The position numbers were made by a program, and so were the translations under genes. A DNA stretch of 49,046 nucleotides from Sporomusaceae bacterium FL31. GTDB lineage: Bacteria > Bacillota > Negativicutes > DSM-1736 > Dendrosporobacteraceae. The number at the start of each line of letters is the position of its first letter. Position 1 is the stretch's first letter. The notes under the pieces are model-generated. The model saw nothing but the letters and a program-made list of their open reading frames with translations, was not told where the DNA came from and did not search any database. Where the stretch lies: contig BIFV01000020.1 in NCBI GenBank assembly GCA_003990955.1, forward strand, positions 1 to 49,046, written 5' to 3'. Below are positions 30,409 through 38,483 of the stretch, in pieces.

Positions 30409-31638
30409 ATGGCACTTATTGTTAAAAAGTTTGGTGGAAGTTCAGTCGCTACTGCTGAGAAGATTCAAGCCGTAGCACAGCGTGTTTTGCAAGATAAGAA
30501 GCCTGAAGATAAGATTGTTGTTGTCGTATCTGCGATGGGGGATACGACAGATGATTTAATATCATTGGCTAAAAAGATTACAGCTGAGCCATATATATAT
30601 ACACGTGAAATTGACATGCTGTTATCAACTGGTGAGCAAGTATCCATTGCGCTGCTGGCAATGGCGTTCAATACTTTAGGACATCCGGCTATATCGCTCA
30701 CTGGTCCACAAGCGGGTGTTGTTTCAAATACAGTTTATACCAAGGGGAAGATTATCGATGTAACACCTAAGCGTGTATTAGATGAGCTAGATAATGGAAA
30801 AATTGTTGTAGTGGCTGGATTTCAGGGATTAAACTGTTTGGGAGATGTGACTACGTTAGGGCGCGGTGGTTCTGATACATCAGCAGTGGCATTAGCAGGA
30901 GCACTAAAAGCCGATAGTTGTGAAATCTTCACTGATGTTGATGGCGTGTATTCGGCTGATCCACGAGTCGTTAAAGATGCAAGACGTATGAAAGAAATAA
31001 CCTATAACGAAATGCTGGAGATGGCCAGACTAGGTGCTGTAGTCATGCAGCCACGCTCGGTGGAAATGGGAAAACATTTCGGCGTGCCAATTCATGTTCG
31101 ATCGACCTTTACTCAGCAATCAGGGACAATAATCAGGGAGGAATATACTGTGGAAGAAAAAGAGTTTATTATCCGAGGCGTAACTCATGATAATGATGTG
31201 GCTAAAATTGCTGTTTTAGGAGTACCCAATCGTCCAGGTATTGCCTATTCTATTTTCTCTGCCTTGGCAGATGCTAATATAGATGTTGATATGATTGTAC
31301 AAAGTGTTCGTAATTCCGAAACAAATGTTATTGATATGGTATTTACAGTGGCTAGCTCAGATTTGTCACAAGCGAAAGTTATTGTTGAGAAAACAGCTGA
31401 ACAGCTTGAAGCAATTGGGGTTATTGTAGAAGAAGATGTTGCTAAGGTATCCGTAGTAGGTGCAGGTATGTTCGGTAGTCCCGGAATTGCTGCCGCTATG
31501 TTTGGGGCATTATCTGAGGCAGAAGTTAATATTGAAGTCATTAGTACCTCTGAAATTAGTATTTCATGTCTTATTAAAGAAAGCCAGGTTAAAGAAGCCG
31601 TTAATGCGATTCATGCAAAGTTTTTTCCGCAAAAATAA
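30409..31638 (+). CDS. lysC: Aspartate kinase (class II alpha/beta type)
   Basis: 409 residues. Kinase domain about 1-235: 'VKKFGGSSVATAEKI', 'LSTGEQVSIALLAMAF', 'GFQGLNCLGDVTTLGRGGSDTSAVALA', 'DVDGVYSADPRVV'. Two ACT domains (about 260-405) with 'GVPNRPGIAYSIFSALADANIDVDMIVQS' and 'MFGSPGIAAAMFGALSEAEVNIEVISTSEISISCLI'. It phosphorylates aspartate at the start of lysine, threonine, methionine and diaminopimelate synthesis; the ACT domains bind the feedback amino acid. An internal start (31150) probably yields the beta subunit. No lysine riboswitch was found. The start follows GGGGG. Confidence 0.95.
   Translation: MALIVKKFGGSSVATAEKIQAVAQRVLQDKKPEDKIVVVVSAMGDTTDDLISLAKKITAEPYIYTREIDMLLSTGEQVSIALLAMAFNTLGHPAISLTGPQAGVVSNTVYTKGKIIDVTPKRVLDELDNGKIVVVAGFQGLNCLGDVTTLGRGGSDTSAVALAGALKADSCEIFTDVDGVYSADPRVVKDARRMKEITYNEMLEMARLGAVVMQPRSVEMGKHFGVPIHVRSTFTQQSGTIIREEYTVEEKEFIIRGVTHDNDVAKIAVLGVPNRPGIAYSIFSALADANIDVDMIVQSVRNSETNVIDMVFTVASSDLSQAKVIVEKTAEQLEAIGVIVEEDVAKVSVVGAGMFGSPGIAAAMFGALSEAEVNIEVISTSEISISCLIKESQVKEAVNAIHAKFFPQK
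31135..31152 (+). promoter_or_regulatory. Internal ribosome site and GTG start for aspartokinase beta subunit
   Basis: AGGGAGG (31135-31141) lies eight bases before an in-frame GTG (31150). Initiation here would give a 162-residue ACT-domain protein, as in Bacillus subtilis aspartokinase II, where the same gene makes alpha and beta chains from overlapping frames. Confidence 0.75.
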
Positions 31639-31698
31639 TGCAGTTCAATGCAAGAGGATATGTTGACATAATAAAAAATAAAAATATGTAATAATCTA

Positions 31699-31728
31699 AG
31701 CCTGCCAATAATTGGCCGGCTTTTTTTG
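31699..31728 (+). terminator. Terminator of the aspartokinase gene
   Basis: Stem AGCC-t-GCCAA (31699-31708) with TTGGC-c-GGCT (31712-31721), followed by TTTTTTG. Confidence 0.82.
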
Positions 31729-31738
31729 TGTTTAGAAT

Positions 31739-31987
31739 GGAGGAGTTATGTAAACTTTATCGAATTTACTATCTCACAAGAGCAATATAATGCTTATTAA
31801 CGCACCAACCTGTAGCCGTTGAAAGGGGGGAAAACTCAGTAACTACAGGGCGGTAGCGAAATAAGATAACTCAGAGGTTTCAGAAAGATCCAGTGAAGTT
31901 AAGAGCGATGAGGAAACATGGACACTCATAGCGAAAACTTCTCAGATACAACTGGAACAGAGTTATTGATAGATGAACCATCAATAA
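31739..31987 (+). ncRNA. Long structured leader of the porin gene (unidentified RNA element)
   Basis: About 280 bases lie between the lysC terminator and the porin. Paired elements include CCTGTAG (31809-31815) / CTACAGG (31843-31849), GAAGTT (31895-31900) / AACTTC (31936-31941) enclosing GC-g-ATGAG / CTCAT-a-GC, and TTATTGAT (31963-31970) / ATCAATAA (31980-31987). Unpaired purine-rich GAAA blocks (GTTGAAAGG, TAGCGAAAT, TAGCGAAAA) recur between them. No known riboswitch consensus was matched. It could equally be an unusual untranslated leader controlling porin output. Confidence 0.45.
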
Positions 31988-32019
31988 AATCTAAAATTAA
32001 GTACTGAGGAGAAATAACA

Positions 32020-32877
32020 ATGAAAAAGAAAATTTTAGCAGCAGCTGTTCTTGCTGCAATGACTCTTTCCACTGCTTCCGTATTTGCTTCACCGGTATTT
32101 TCCGGCGATACCAAAGTTGAATATATTAATAATGACGCTAATACTCAATTAATCAGCCGTTTTCGTTTAAATGTTGATGCCAATGTTGATGAAGTTCTTA
32201 ATGTTCATGCCCGTTATAACACTGGTGGCTATGATATGAGAAATGGCCAATCCACCGTAGATGCTGCAATTGACCAAGCTTATATTGGCGCTACTATCAA
32301 AGACACCGAAATTCGTGCAGGTCGTCAGTCATTATGGGCTGGCAAAGGTGCATTAATGGATGGTGATGCATTCAATGGTGTGCAAGTTGGCACAAACCTT
32401 GAAAATGTTAAACTAAGTGGATTCTTTGGTAAAGCTGCTGATGGAGACAAAACAACTATGGCTGAGATTGGCACAGCAATTGGCAACGTAAATCTTGGTG
32501 CAGATTATCTTAAACTTGAAGATACTAAATACTATGGCGTAAACTTTGACACTAAAATCATGGAAAACGCAGTGCTAAATGTTGAATATGTTAAAAATAA
32601 TACTGCTAAAGCTGATGGTTATATCGCAGAAGTAAGAGTTGGCCATGCTGCTCAAAAAGGTGATTTTGATTACGGCCTTTCTTATCGCAATATTGATTCC
32701 GGTGCGGTATCAGGCTATTCAACAGACACTCAATTCAATGATTCTAAAGGCGTTCGTGTAGAAGCAAACTATAAAGTAACTGATAATTCTACTTTGAACA
32801 TTAAACAAGATATTGCTAAAGATCAATCTGGCAATGACAAAGATCATACTGACGTAACATTCTCCGTAAATTTCTAA
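32020..32877 (+). CDS. Outer-membrane beta-barrel porin
   Basis: 285 residues. Signal peptide about 1-24 ('MKKKILAAAVLAAMTLSTAS', ends FAS). The mature part is alternating-polarity beta strands with aromatic girdles ('VEYINNDANTQLISRFRLNVDANV', 'VNLGADYLKLEDTKYYGVNFD', 'YGLSYRNID', 'VRVEANYKV') and ends 'VTFSVNF', the C-terminal Phe recognised by BamA. It resembles the putative porins of Negativicutes, which lack the SLH domain of the larger OmpM porins. GAGGAG precedes ATG 32020; a strong terminator follows. Confidence 0.9.
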   Translation: MKKKILAAAVLAAMTLSTASVFASPVFSGDTKVEYINNDANTQLISRFRLNVDANVDEVLNVHARYNTGGYDMRNGQSTVDAAIDQAYIGATIKDTEIRAGRQSLWAGKGALMDGDAFNGVQVGTNLENVKLSGFFGKAADGDKTTMAEIGTAIGNVNLGADYLKLEDTKYYGVNFDTKIMENAVLNVEYVKNNTAKADGYIAEVRVGHAAQKGDFDYGLSYRNIDSGAVSGYSTDTQFNDSKGVRVEANYKVTDNSTLNIKQDIAKDQSGNDKDHTDVTFSVNF

Positions 32878-32912
32878 GTTTAGTTAAATAAAAAACTGCA
32901 CACACACTCTTT

Positions 32913-32942
32913 AGACGGCTCTGCACAGAGCCGTCTTTTATT
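32913..32942 (+). terminator. Terminator of the porin gene
   Basis: 11-bp stem AGACGGCTCTG (32913-32923 with 32926-32936) followed by TTTATTT. Confidence 0.88.
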
Positions 32943-32958
32943 TGTCATTTATTTCATG

Positions 32959-32987
32959 GTATTGATTGTTTTAATCGTGGCATTCTA
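32959..32987 (+). promoter_or_regulatory. SigG-type promoter of the SASP gene
   Basis: -10 CATTCTA (32981-32987) matches the SigG consensus CATWMTA exactly; GTATT (32959-32963), 17 bp upstream, fits the GHATR -35 element but for its last base. Forespore control is expected for alpha/beta SASP genes. Confidence 0.6.
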
Positions 32988-33028
32988 TTAGCAGAACCCA
33001 TAAAAAAAACAAAACGGAGGTTTTGCGT

Positions 33029-33232
33029 ATGTCAAGAAGCAGAAAACCTGTTAATCCTGGGGCTCAACAAGCACTCGATCGTCTTAAAGAAGAAACAGCG
33101 GCTGAAATTGGCTTGAAGGATTACAAAAACACCTATAAAGGTGCATTGACTTCAGCTGACAATGGTCGTGTAGGTGGACAAATGGTACGCAAAATGATCC
33201 AGGCTCAAGAATCAAAGTTTACTGGTAAATAA
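33029..33232 (+). CDS. Alpha/beta-type small acid-soluble spore protein
   Basis: 67 residues from ATG 33029, eight bases after CGGAGG. 'AQQALDRLKEETAAEIGL' followed by 'ALTSADNGRVGGQMVRKMIQAQE' is the two-helix SASP pattern with the conserved NG-x-VGG turn. The proteins coat spore DNA and protect it from UV and heat; GPR protease degrades them at germination. The region 'EEIGLKDYKN' carries the protease-site position. It shows the organism makes true endospores. Confidence 0.93.
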   Translation: MSRSRKPVNPGAQQALDRLKEETAAEIGLKDYKNTYKGALTSADNGRVGGQMVRKMIQAQESKFTGK

Positions 33233-33256
33233 AACAATTGGTTGTCAGAATCACTT

Positions 33257-33288
33257 GCAGGCCCAATAGGGCCTGCTTAAATTTTTTA
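33257..33288 (+). terminator. Terminator of the SASP gene
   Basis: GCAGGCCC (33257-33264) pairs with GGGCCTGC (33269-33276), loop AATA, followed by TTAAATTTTTT. Confidence 0.87.
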
Positions 33289-33482
33289 TCAACTATATAG
33301 TTTTGATAAAAATCTATGACCCAAATTCAATTGGTAACAGGAATATGAACGAGAATTTAGAAATAAAAAGAGAATGGCAATGTTTAACTATTTCACTGTG
33401 TTACTCGTGATAGGCAATAAATTTTGTGGTTAAACTATGCTAAGAAAAACCGGGAATAATTGTGGGTATTGGAGTGAAGGTT

Positions 33483-34775
33483 ATGCAAAATGTATTAATT
33501 AAACATTTAAATCAGTATATCGACCAGGAAGTAACTGTTGAAGGATGGCTGCATAATGTACGGTCATCAGGCAAAATCGCATTCCTAATTGTTCGTGATG
33601 GTAGTGGGCTGATGCAGGGGGTAACAGTAAAAAAAGACGTAGGCGAAACAATTTTTGCAGAAGCCAAGAAATTAACCCAAGAAAGTGCTATAAAACTTAC
33701 TGGAATTATTCATGAAGAACCTCGCTCAGTCGGTGGTTACGAAATGCAAGTGACGGGATTAGAGATCGTAAGCATCGCCCAAGAATACCCTATTACGAAC
33801 AAAGAGCATGGTGTGGAATTTTTATCTGAGCGTCGGCATTTATGGATTAGAGCTCCTAAGCAGGTTGCGGTACTGCGGGTGCGCTCGGAAATAGAACATG
33901 CAATTCGGGACTTCTTTTATGAACGTGATTTTGTATTAGCTGATGCTCCTATTATTACGCCGGCTGCTTGTGAAGGGACCACGACTTTATTTGAGCTTGA
34001 TTATCATGGTGAGAAGGGCTATTTATCACAAAGTGGTCAATTGTACAATGAAGCTACTGCCATGGCTTTAGGTCGAATTTATTGTTTTGGACCAACTTTC
34101 CGTGCAGAAAAGTCTAAAACAAGGCGCCATTTGATGGAATTTTGGATGGTTGAGGCTGAAATGGCTTATTGTGATATGGATGCCAATATTAAATTACAAG
34201 AAGAAATGATATACTATGTTATCCAACGTGTTCTGGCGAAATGCTCCAATGAACTAACAATCTTAGAGCGGGATATCACTAAATTGGCAGACATCACGCT
34301 GCCTTTTCCGCGCATAAGCTATACTGAAGCTGTTGAGATATTAAAGGAAAATGGCGAAGATTTTCCGTGGGGTGAAGATTTTGGTGCTCCCCATGAGACT
34401 ATCATTTCCAACCACTTTAATGCTCCTGTTTTCGTGCACCGCTATCCTACTGAAATTAAGGCTTTTTATATGAAGCCAGATTCAGATAATCCTAAAGTCG
34501 TGTTAGGCGCTGATTTGCTTGCACCTGAAGGCTATGGCGAAATTATTGGTGGAGGGCAGCGTCTGGATAATCTGGAGTTACTTGAACAGCGAATTAAAGA
34601 TCATCAACTGCCAATGGAAGCATTTGAGTGGTATTTAGATTTGCGTAGATATGGCTCTGTGCCTCATGCGGGATTTGGTCTTGGAATTGAACGTACTGTC
34701 GCCTGGTTATGTGGCTTGGATCATGTAAGGGAGACAATACCGTTTCCTCGTTTATTACATAAAATGTATCCATAA
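33483..34775 (+). CDS. asnS: Asparaginyl-tRNA synthetase
   Basis: 430 residues. OB-fold anticodon-binding domain about 10-105 ('[26 protein letters not shown]'); class II catalytic core with motif 2 '[22 protein letters not shown]' (about 205-226) and motif 3 '[15 protein letters not shown]' (about 400-414). It charges tRNA-Asn directly. The AsnRS rather than AspRS assignment follows the overall length and the missing GAD insertion. The start ATG 33483 is chosen over GTG 33462 because of GGAGTGAAGG. No T-box was found in the preceding 190 bases. Confidence 0.92.
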   Translation: MQNVLIKHLNQYIDQEVTVEGWLHNVRSSGKIAFLIVRDGSGLMQGVTVKKDVGETIFAEAKKLTQESAIKLTGIIHEEPRSVGGYEMQVTGLEIVSIAQEYPITNKEHGVEFLSERRHLWIRAPKQVAVLRVRSEIEHAIRDFFYERDFVLADAPIITPAACEGTTTLFELDYHGEKGYLSQSGQLYNEATAMALGRIYCFGPTFRAEKSKTRRHLMEFWMVEAEMAYCDMDANIKLQEEMIYYVIQRVLAKCSNELTILERDITKLADITLPFPRISYTEAVEILKENGEDFPWGEDFGAPHETIISNHFNAPVFVHRYPTEIKAFYMKPDSDNPKVVLGADLLAPEGYGEIIGGGQRLDNLELLEQRIKDHQLPMEAFEWYLDLRRYGSVPHAGFGLGIERTVAWLCGLDHVRETIPFPRLLHKMYP

Positions 34776-34781
34776 AAAACC

Positions 34782-34827
34782 AATGCTATTGTTGTCCATT
34801 TCCCGGGAAATGAACGACAATAGCATA
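34782..34827 (+). terminator. Terminator of asnS
   Basis: A ~22-bp nearly perfect stem (34782-34804 with 34805-34827) whose apex is CCCGGG, three G-U or mismatched positions. The U-tract is poor, so it may also act as an RNase III-type processing site. Confidence 0.75.
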
Positions 34828-35025
34828 TTCAATATACAACCTAAAATTCATGAAATTAAACAGTAGTGAGTGATTTCGTTATTTTCCTATAAAAATTGTG
34901 TATACTTTAGTTTGCGGCAGGAGATTAGAAGTTTATAACAAATATTAATATATTGTGTCCATATCACCCAGTGGTGGACTTTAATCGCATTTTGGAGCGG
35001 TTAACTATATAAAGGGGGGAAAAGC

Positions 35026-36273
35026 ATGACTTTTAGTCTTGCTGCATCACATGCTCGGGGCAAATTTGCTACCGATAAAATTTTTGGCGCAAGCGGTGCT
35101 GCTGCACAAGCAACTGCAAAATATGGTAAGGACAAAGTTGTAAATGCGACAATTGGTGCTTTTATGGATGAACAGGAAGTCCTGGCCTGTATTCCAACAG
35201 TGGAAAAAGTACTGCGAAATATACCGATTAATGAAATTATTAACTATGCACCAATTGCCGGTCTGCCTAACTATTTAGAGTCAGCGGTAAATTTAACTTT
35301 CGCAGACAGCAAACCAGATGCCTACATTGAGGCTGTTGCAACGGCCGGTGGCACCGGAGTGCTTCATCATACAATCTGGAATTATTCAGAAGTTGGCGAT
35401 ACTATTATTACCTCAGATTGGTACTGGGGGCCTTATCAAGTGCTCTGTGAGGAAGCTTTACGCAATTTAGATACCTTCACTTTGTTTGATGACAAACAAA
35501 GCTTTAACACGGCAGCATTTGCAGCTAAAGTTAGCAGTGTATTAGAGAAGCAAAATAACTTAATTGTCATTTTGAATGCTCCTGCTCACAATCCAACTGG
35601 ATACAGTTTGACTGATGAAGAATGGGATCAAGTGATCGGTGTTTGCAAAGAACATGCTAAGAATCCTGATAAACGAATTGTATTACTAGTCGATATTGCC
35701 TATCTTGATTTTGCTGGCGAAAAAAATGCCTGTAGAACTTTTCTGAAAAAATTTGGTGGTCTACCTGCAAATATATTGACTGTTTTGGCTTTTAGTATGT
35801 CAAAAGGTTATACCATGTATGGTCAGCGGACAGGTGCTATGATTGGGGTTTCTTCTAATAAAGATGTCATTCGCGAGTTTGTTAATATCAATCAATTTAC
35901 TAGCAGAGCAACTTGGTCGAATATTAATCGTGGCGCTATGAGTTTATTGTCTACTATTTATCATGATAAAAGCATTTTGACACAAGTTGAACAGGAGCGT
36001 AGTGCCTTTTACCAGCTTATTCGAAACCGGGCTGATATTTTTATGCGTGAAGCTCAATCTTCTGGCTTAACTATGCTTCCTTATCGAGCTGGCTTTTTCT
36101 TGACAATTCCAGCCAATAACCCAGATGCGGTTTGTGATAAACTGCATGATGATTTAATTTACGCAGTGCCACTTGCAAAAGGTGTGCGGATTGCTGTATG
36201 TGCGGTACCATCAACTAAAATAACAGGTATGGCGGAAAAAGTATTAAAAGCAATTTCGGCTGTTGATCTGTAA
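35026..36273 (+). CDS. PLP-dependent aromatic/aspartate-type aminotransferase
   Basis: 415 residues, fold type I. 'VATAGGTGVLHHTIWNYSEVGDTIITSDWYWGPY' is the phosphate-binding/ring-stacking region, 'LNAPAHNPTGYSLTDEEWD' the NPTG motif, 'VDIAYLDFAG' the ring-nitrogen Asp, and 'LAFSMSKGYTMYGQRTGAM' carries the Schiff-base Lys and the following Arg. It is the tyrB/aspC branch with a long N-terminus; the amino acid used is not defined by sequence. A ~110-nt leader with a small hairpin (GTCC...GGAC) precedes it; a TATACT -10 lies at 34901. GGGGGG precedes ATG 35026. Confidence 0.88.
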   Translation: MTFSLAASHARGKFATDKIFGASGAAAQATAKYGKDKVVNATIGAFMDEQEVLACIPTVEKVLRNIPINEIINYAPIAGLPNYLESAVNLTFADSKPDAYIEAVATAGGTGVLHHTIWNYSEVGDTIITSDWYWGPYQVLCEEALRNLDTFTLFDDKQSFNTAAFAAKVSSVLEKQNNLIVILNAPAHNPTGYSLTDEEWDQVIGVCKEHAKNPDKRIVLLVDIAYLDFAGEKNACRTFLKKFGGLPANILTVLAFSMSKGYTMYGQRTGAMIGVSSNKDVIREFVNINQFTSRATWSNINRGAMSLLSTIYHDKSILTQVEQERSAFYQLIRNRADIFMREAQSSGLTMLPYRAGFFLTIPANNPDAVCDKLHDDLIYAVPLAKGVRIAVCAVPSTKITGMAEKVLKAISAVDL

Positions 36274-36306
36274 GCTTAGATACTGAACAGAATATAATGA
36301 ACTTAG

Positions 36307-36362
36307 AAAGACTTGCTTCGCTGCAACAGATTCGGCGCAAGCCAAGTCTTTTTAATTTTTTG
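36307..36362 (+). terminator. Terminator of the aminotransferase gene
   Basis: AAAGACTTG with CAAGTCTTT arms around an imperfect GC-rich core, followed by TTTAATTTTTT. Confidence 0.8.
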
Positions 36363-36430
36363 CAATTATTATCCATCATTAAGGCGGCTTACTCCTGGAA
36401 ATAATAATTCTGGAAGGAGGCTGATTATAG

Positions 36431-36613
36431 ATGGGCTGCCGACGTAAAAATTTCATTGAGGGCACAACATTTGAATTTCCTGGGGCAGGATTTTGGTTGC
36501 TTCATATTATCAGCATTGTGTTTATCTTTATGTGGGGAATGCGCTATGCAATTAAGCGAGCTGCTTTTCCGATTATTGGTTATCGATTTCTAAAAATGCT
36601 ATTACGGCATTAG
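36431..36613 (+). CDS. Small membrane protein, 60 residues
   Basis: ATG 36431 follows GGAAGGAGG. One hydrophobic helix (about 18-37, 'GFWLLHIISIVFIFMWGMRYA') between a basic N-terminus ('GCRRKNF') and a basic tail ('FLKMLLRH'). No family recognised. A terminator follows at once. Confidence 0.75.
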   Translation: MGCRRKNFIEGTTFEFPGAGFWLLHIISIVFIFMWGMRYAIKRAAFPIIGYRFLKMLLRH

Positions 36614-36662
36614 AAAAAAGGGGGAAGAATGACGAAAAAGATCATTCTTTCTCGCTTTTTTA
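36614..36662 (+). terminator. Terminator after the 60-residue membrane protein
   Basis: Stem with AAGAATGA (36625-36632) / TCATTCTT (about 36641-36648) and an outer A/T-rich extension to CTTTTTTAT. Confidence 0.8.
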
Positions 36663-36754
36663 TAGTTATTGTATTATTTAAGTATTGATGATATAGTAAT
36701 TCTGTATGCAAAAAACGTTAACTTAAGATCAAAAGGTTATTTGGAGGGTAAGGT

Positions 36755-37381
36755 ATGTTTAGTCTAAAACCAAAGGAAGATCAATTCTTCAAGCTATTTG
36801 CCGAAAGTGCACGTCTACTGCGAGACGGCGCCTATGTTCTCAAGGAAGTATTGGACGATTATACCAAAATCGAAGAAAAAATGACCCAAATGTCCAACCT
36901 TGAGCATGCGGCAGATGATGTGAATGATGCAATTATTGACAAGCTCAATCAGACATTTATTACTCCTCTTGATCGGGAAGACATCTATTCGATGGCAACA
37001 CTTTTAGATGATGGTGTCGATTACCTGCAAGGGACAGTAGAAAGAATGTTGTTATATCGTACAGGGCAGCCAAGTCCAGGAGCCATTGAACTGACCAGGC
37101 TACTTGTAGACTGTACAGAAGAACTTGTTAAAGCTTTCGATTTGCTGAAAAATATTAGAGGCAACCAGCATAAAATTCTCGATCATACACGTAAAATTAC
37201 AGTATTAGAGAGCGAAGGCGACCGGATATACCGGCAAGAGGTTGCTAATTTATTTACTTCATGTCCTGACCCCATTGAAATAATCAAATGGAAAGAAGTA
37301 CTAGAGTATCTGGAAGATACGTTGGATCACTGTGAAGATATAGCAGACTTATTACGGGGTGTGGTAATGAAATATGCCTGA
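36755..37381 (+). CDS. DUF47/PhoU-like protein partner of PiT transporter
   Basis: 208 residues, all-helical. 'FFKLFAESARLLRDGAYVLKEVL', 'EHAADDVNDAIIDKLNQTFITPLDREDIYSMATLLDDGVD' and 'TVLESEGDRIYRQEVANLFTSCPDPIEIIKWKEVLEYLEDTLDHCEDIADLLRGVVMK' contain the E(x)2D and D(x)nE repeats of PhoU-like metal-binding helix bundles (DUF47). Members sit beside PiT transporters and modulate them. The start ATG 36755 follows GGAGGG. The last codons overlap the transporter start by 8 bases. Confidence 0.92.
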   Translation: MFSLKPKEDQFFKLFAESARLLRDGAYVLKEVLDDYTKIEEKMTQMSNLEHAADDVNDAIIDKLNQTFITPLDREDIYSMATLLDDGVDYLQGTVERMLLYRTGQPSPGAIELTRLLVDCTEELVKAFDLLKNIRGNQHKILDHTRKITVLESEGDRIYRQEVANLFTSCPDPIEIIKWKEVLEYLEDTLDHCEDIADLLRGVVMKYA

Positions 37382-38366
37382 TTTTTTAATTGTTGGGGTT
37401 GTTATTTTAGCGTTAGGCTTTGATTATATTAATGGGTTTCATGATACCGCAAATGCAATAGCAACATCTGTATCAACACGCGCCTTAACTCCCCGAGTTG
37501 CGGTGTGGATGGCCGCTGGTCTAAACTTTCTCGGGGCTATGTATAGTACTGGGGTTGCAAAAACAATTGGCGGTGATTTGGTAAAATCAGCTCAAATGGT
37601 CAATCAGCAAGTCATTATTGCTGCCTTAGTAGGTGCGATTGCCTGGAATTTGCTCACCTGGTGGTTAGGAATTCCAAGCAGCTCATCACATGCTTTAGTT
37701 GGCGGCGTAGTGGGAGCCGTTTTAGTTTCAAAAGGATTCGATGGGCTAAAAATTGAAGGTATTATAAAAATTGTCTTATCATTGATTGTTTCACCTGTTA
37801 TTGCAATGATAACAGGCTTAATTATCATGATTGCATTATTTTGGATTTTTAGTAAAATGGCACCATCGAACATTAATTCGAAATTTAAGCGAATGCAAGT
37901 TTTATCTGCTGCGATGATGTCTTTTTCACATGGATCGAATGATGCTCAAAAAGCTATGGGGATTATTACTCTGGCATTAGTGAGCAGCGGATATTTGTCA
38001 ACATTAGAAGTTCCTGTATGGGTTAAGATGTCAGCTGCAACGGCGATGGGGTTGGGTACAGCCGCAGGGGGCTGGCGGATTATAAAAACCATGGGCGGGA
38101 AAATCTTTAAGCTTGAACCAATCAGTGGTTTTGCTGCAGACCTTAATTCTGCGATCATCATATTTGGTGCTACTTTACTTCACTTGCCTGTCAGCACAAC
38201 ACATGTTGTATCAGGTTCTATTATGGGTGTTGGTACAGCGAAACGTGTGAATGCTGTTCGCTGGGGTGTTGCCCAACAAATGCTGATGGCTTGGGTATTA
38301 ACAATTCCTAGTACGGCGCTGGTGAGTGCTATTACGTATCAATTCATTGTTATTGTTTTTTTCTAA
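37374..38366 (+). CDS. pit: PiT-family inorganic phosphate transporter
   Basis: 330 residues, about 10 membrane segments. Both PiT signatures are present: 'GFDYINGFHDTANAIATSVSTRAL' near the N-terminus and 'AAMMSFSHGSNDAQKAMGIITLAL' in the middle, plus 'LPVSTTHVVSGSIMGVG' near the end. It takes up metal-phosphate with protons (or sodium), low affinity. ATG 37374 overlaps the DUF47 gene, so the two are translationally coupled. The phosphate role rather than sulfate follows from the pairing. Confidence 0.93.
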   Translation: MPDFLIVGVVILALGFDYINGFHDTANAIATSVSTRALTPRVAVWMAAGLNFLGAMYSTGVAKTIGGDLVKSAQMVNQQVIIAALVGAIAWNLLTWWLGIPSSSSHALVGGVVGAVLVSKGFDGLKIEGIIKIVLSLIVSPVIAMITGLIIMIALFWIFSKMAPSNINSKFKRMQVLSAAMMSFSHGSNDAQKAMGIITLALVSSGYLSTLEVPVWVKMSAATAMGLGTAAGGWRIIKTMGGKIFKLEPISGFAADLNSAIIIFGATLLHLPVSTTHVVSGSIMGVGTAKRVNAVRWGVAQQMLMAWVLTIPSTALVSAITYQFIVIVFF

Positions 38367-38483
38367 ATTGAATGAGCGCAAGTGGCTGGATAGTTTTGCG
38401 TTGGTCTAAATACATATTTTCAGTTCATATAATACTTCTATGTGTTGCGCAAAACTATTCTAAAGGCAATGGAGGTATTCCAG

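Noticed and set aside
31739..31960. c-di-GMP, lysine or cobalamin riboswitch before the porin
   Set aside because: The conserved cores (GCAAAGCC of GEMM-I, the lysine AGAGGNGC block, the B12 GCCACTG box) are absent.
33290..33482. T-box leader before asnS
   Set aside because: No AGGGTGGNACCGCG T-box sequence and no matching terminator were present.
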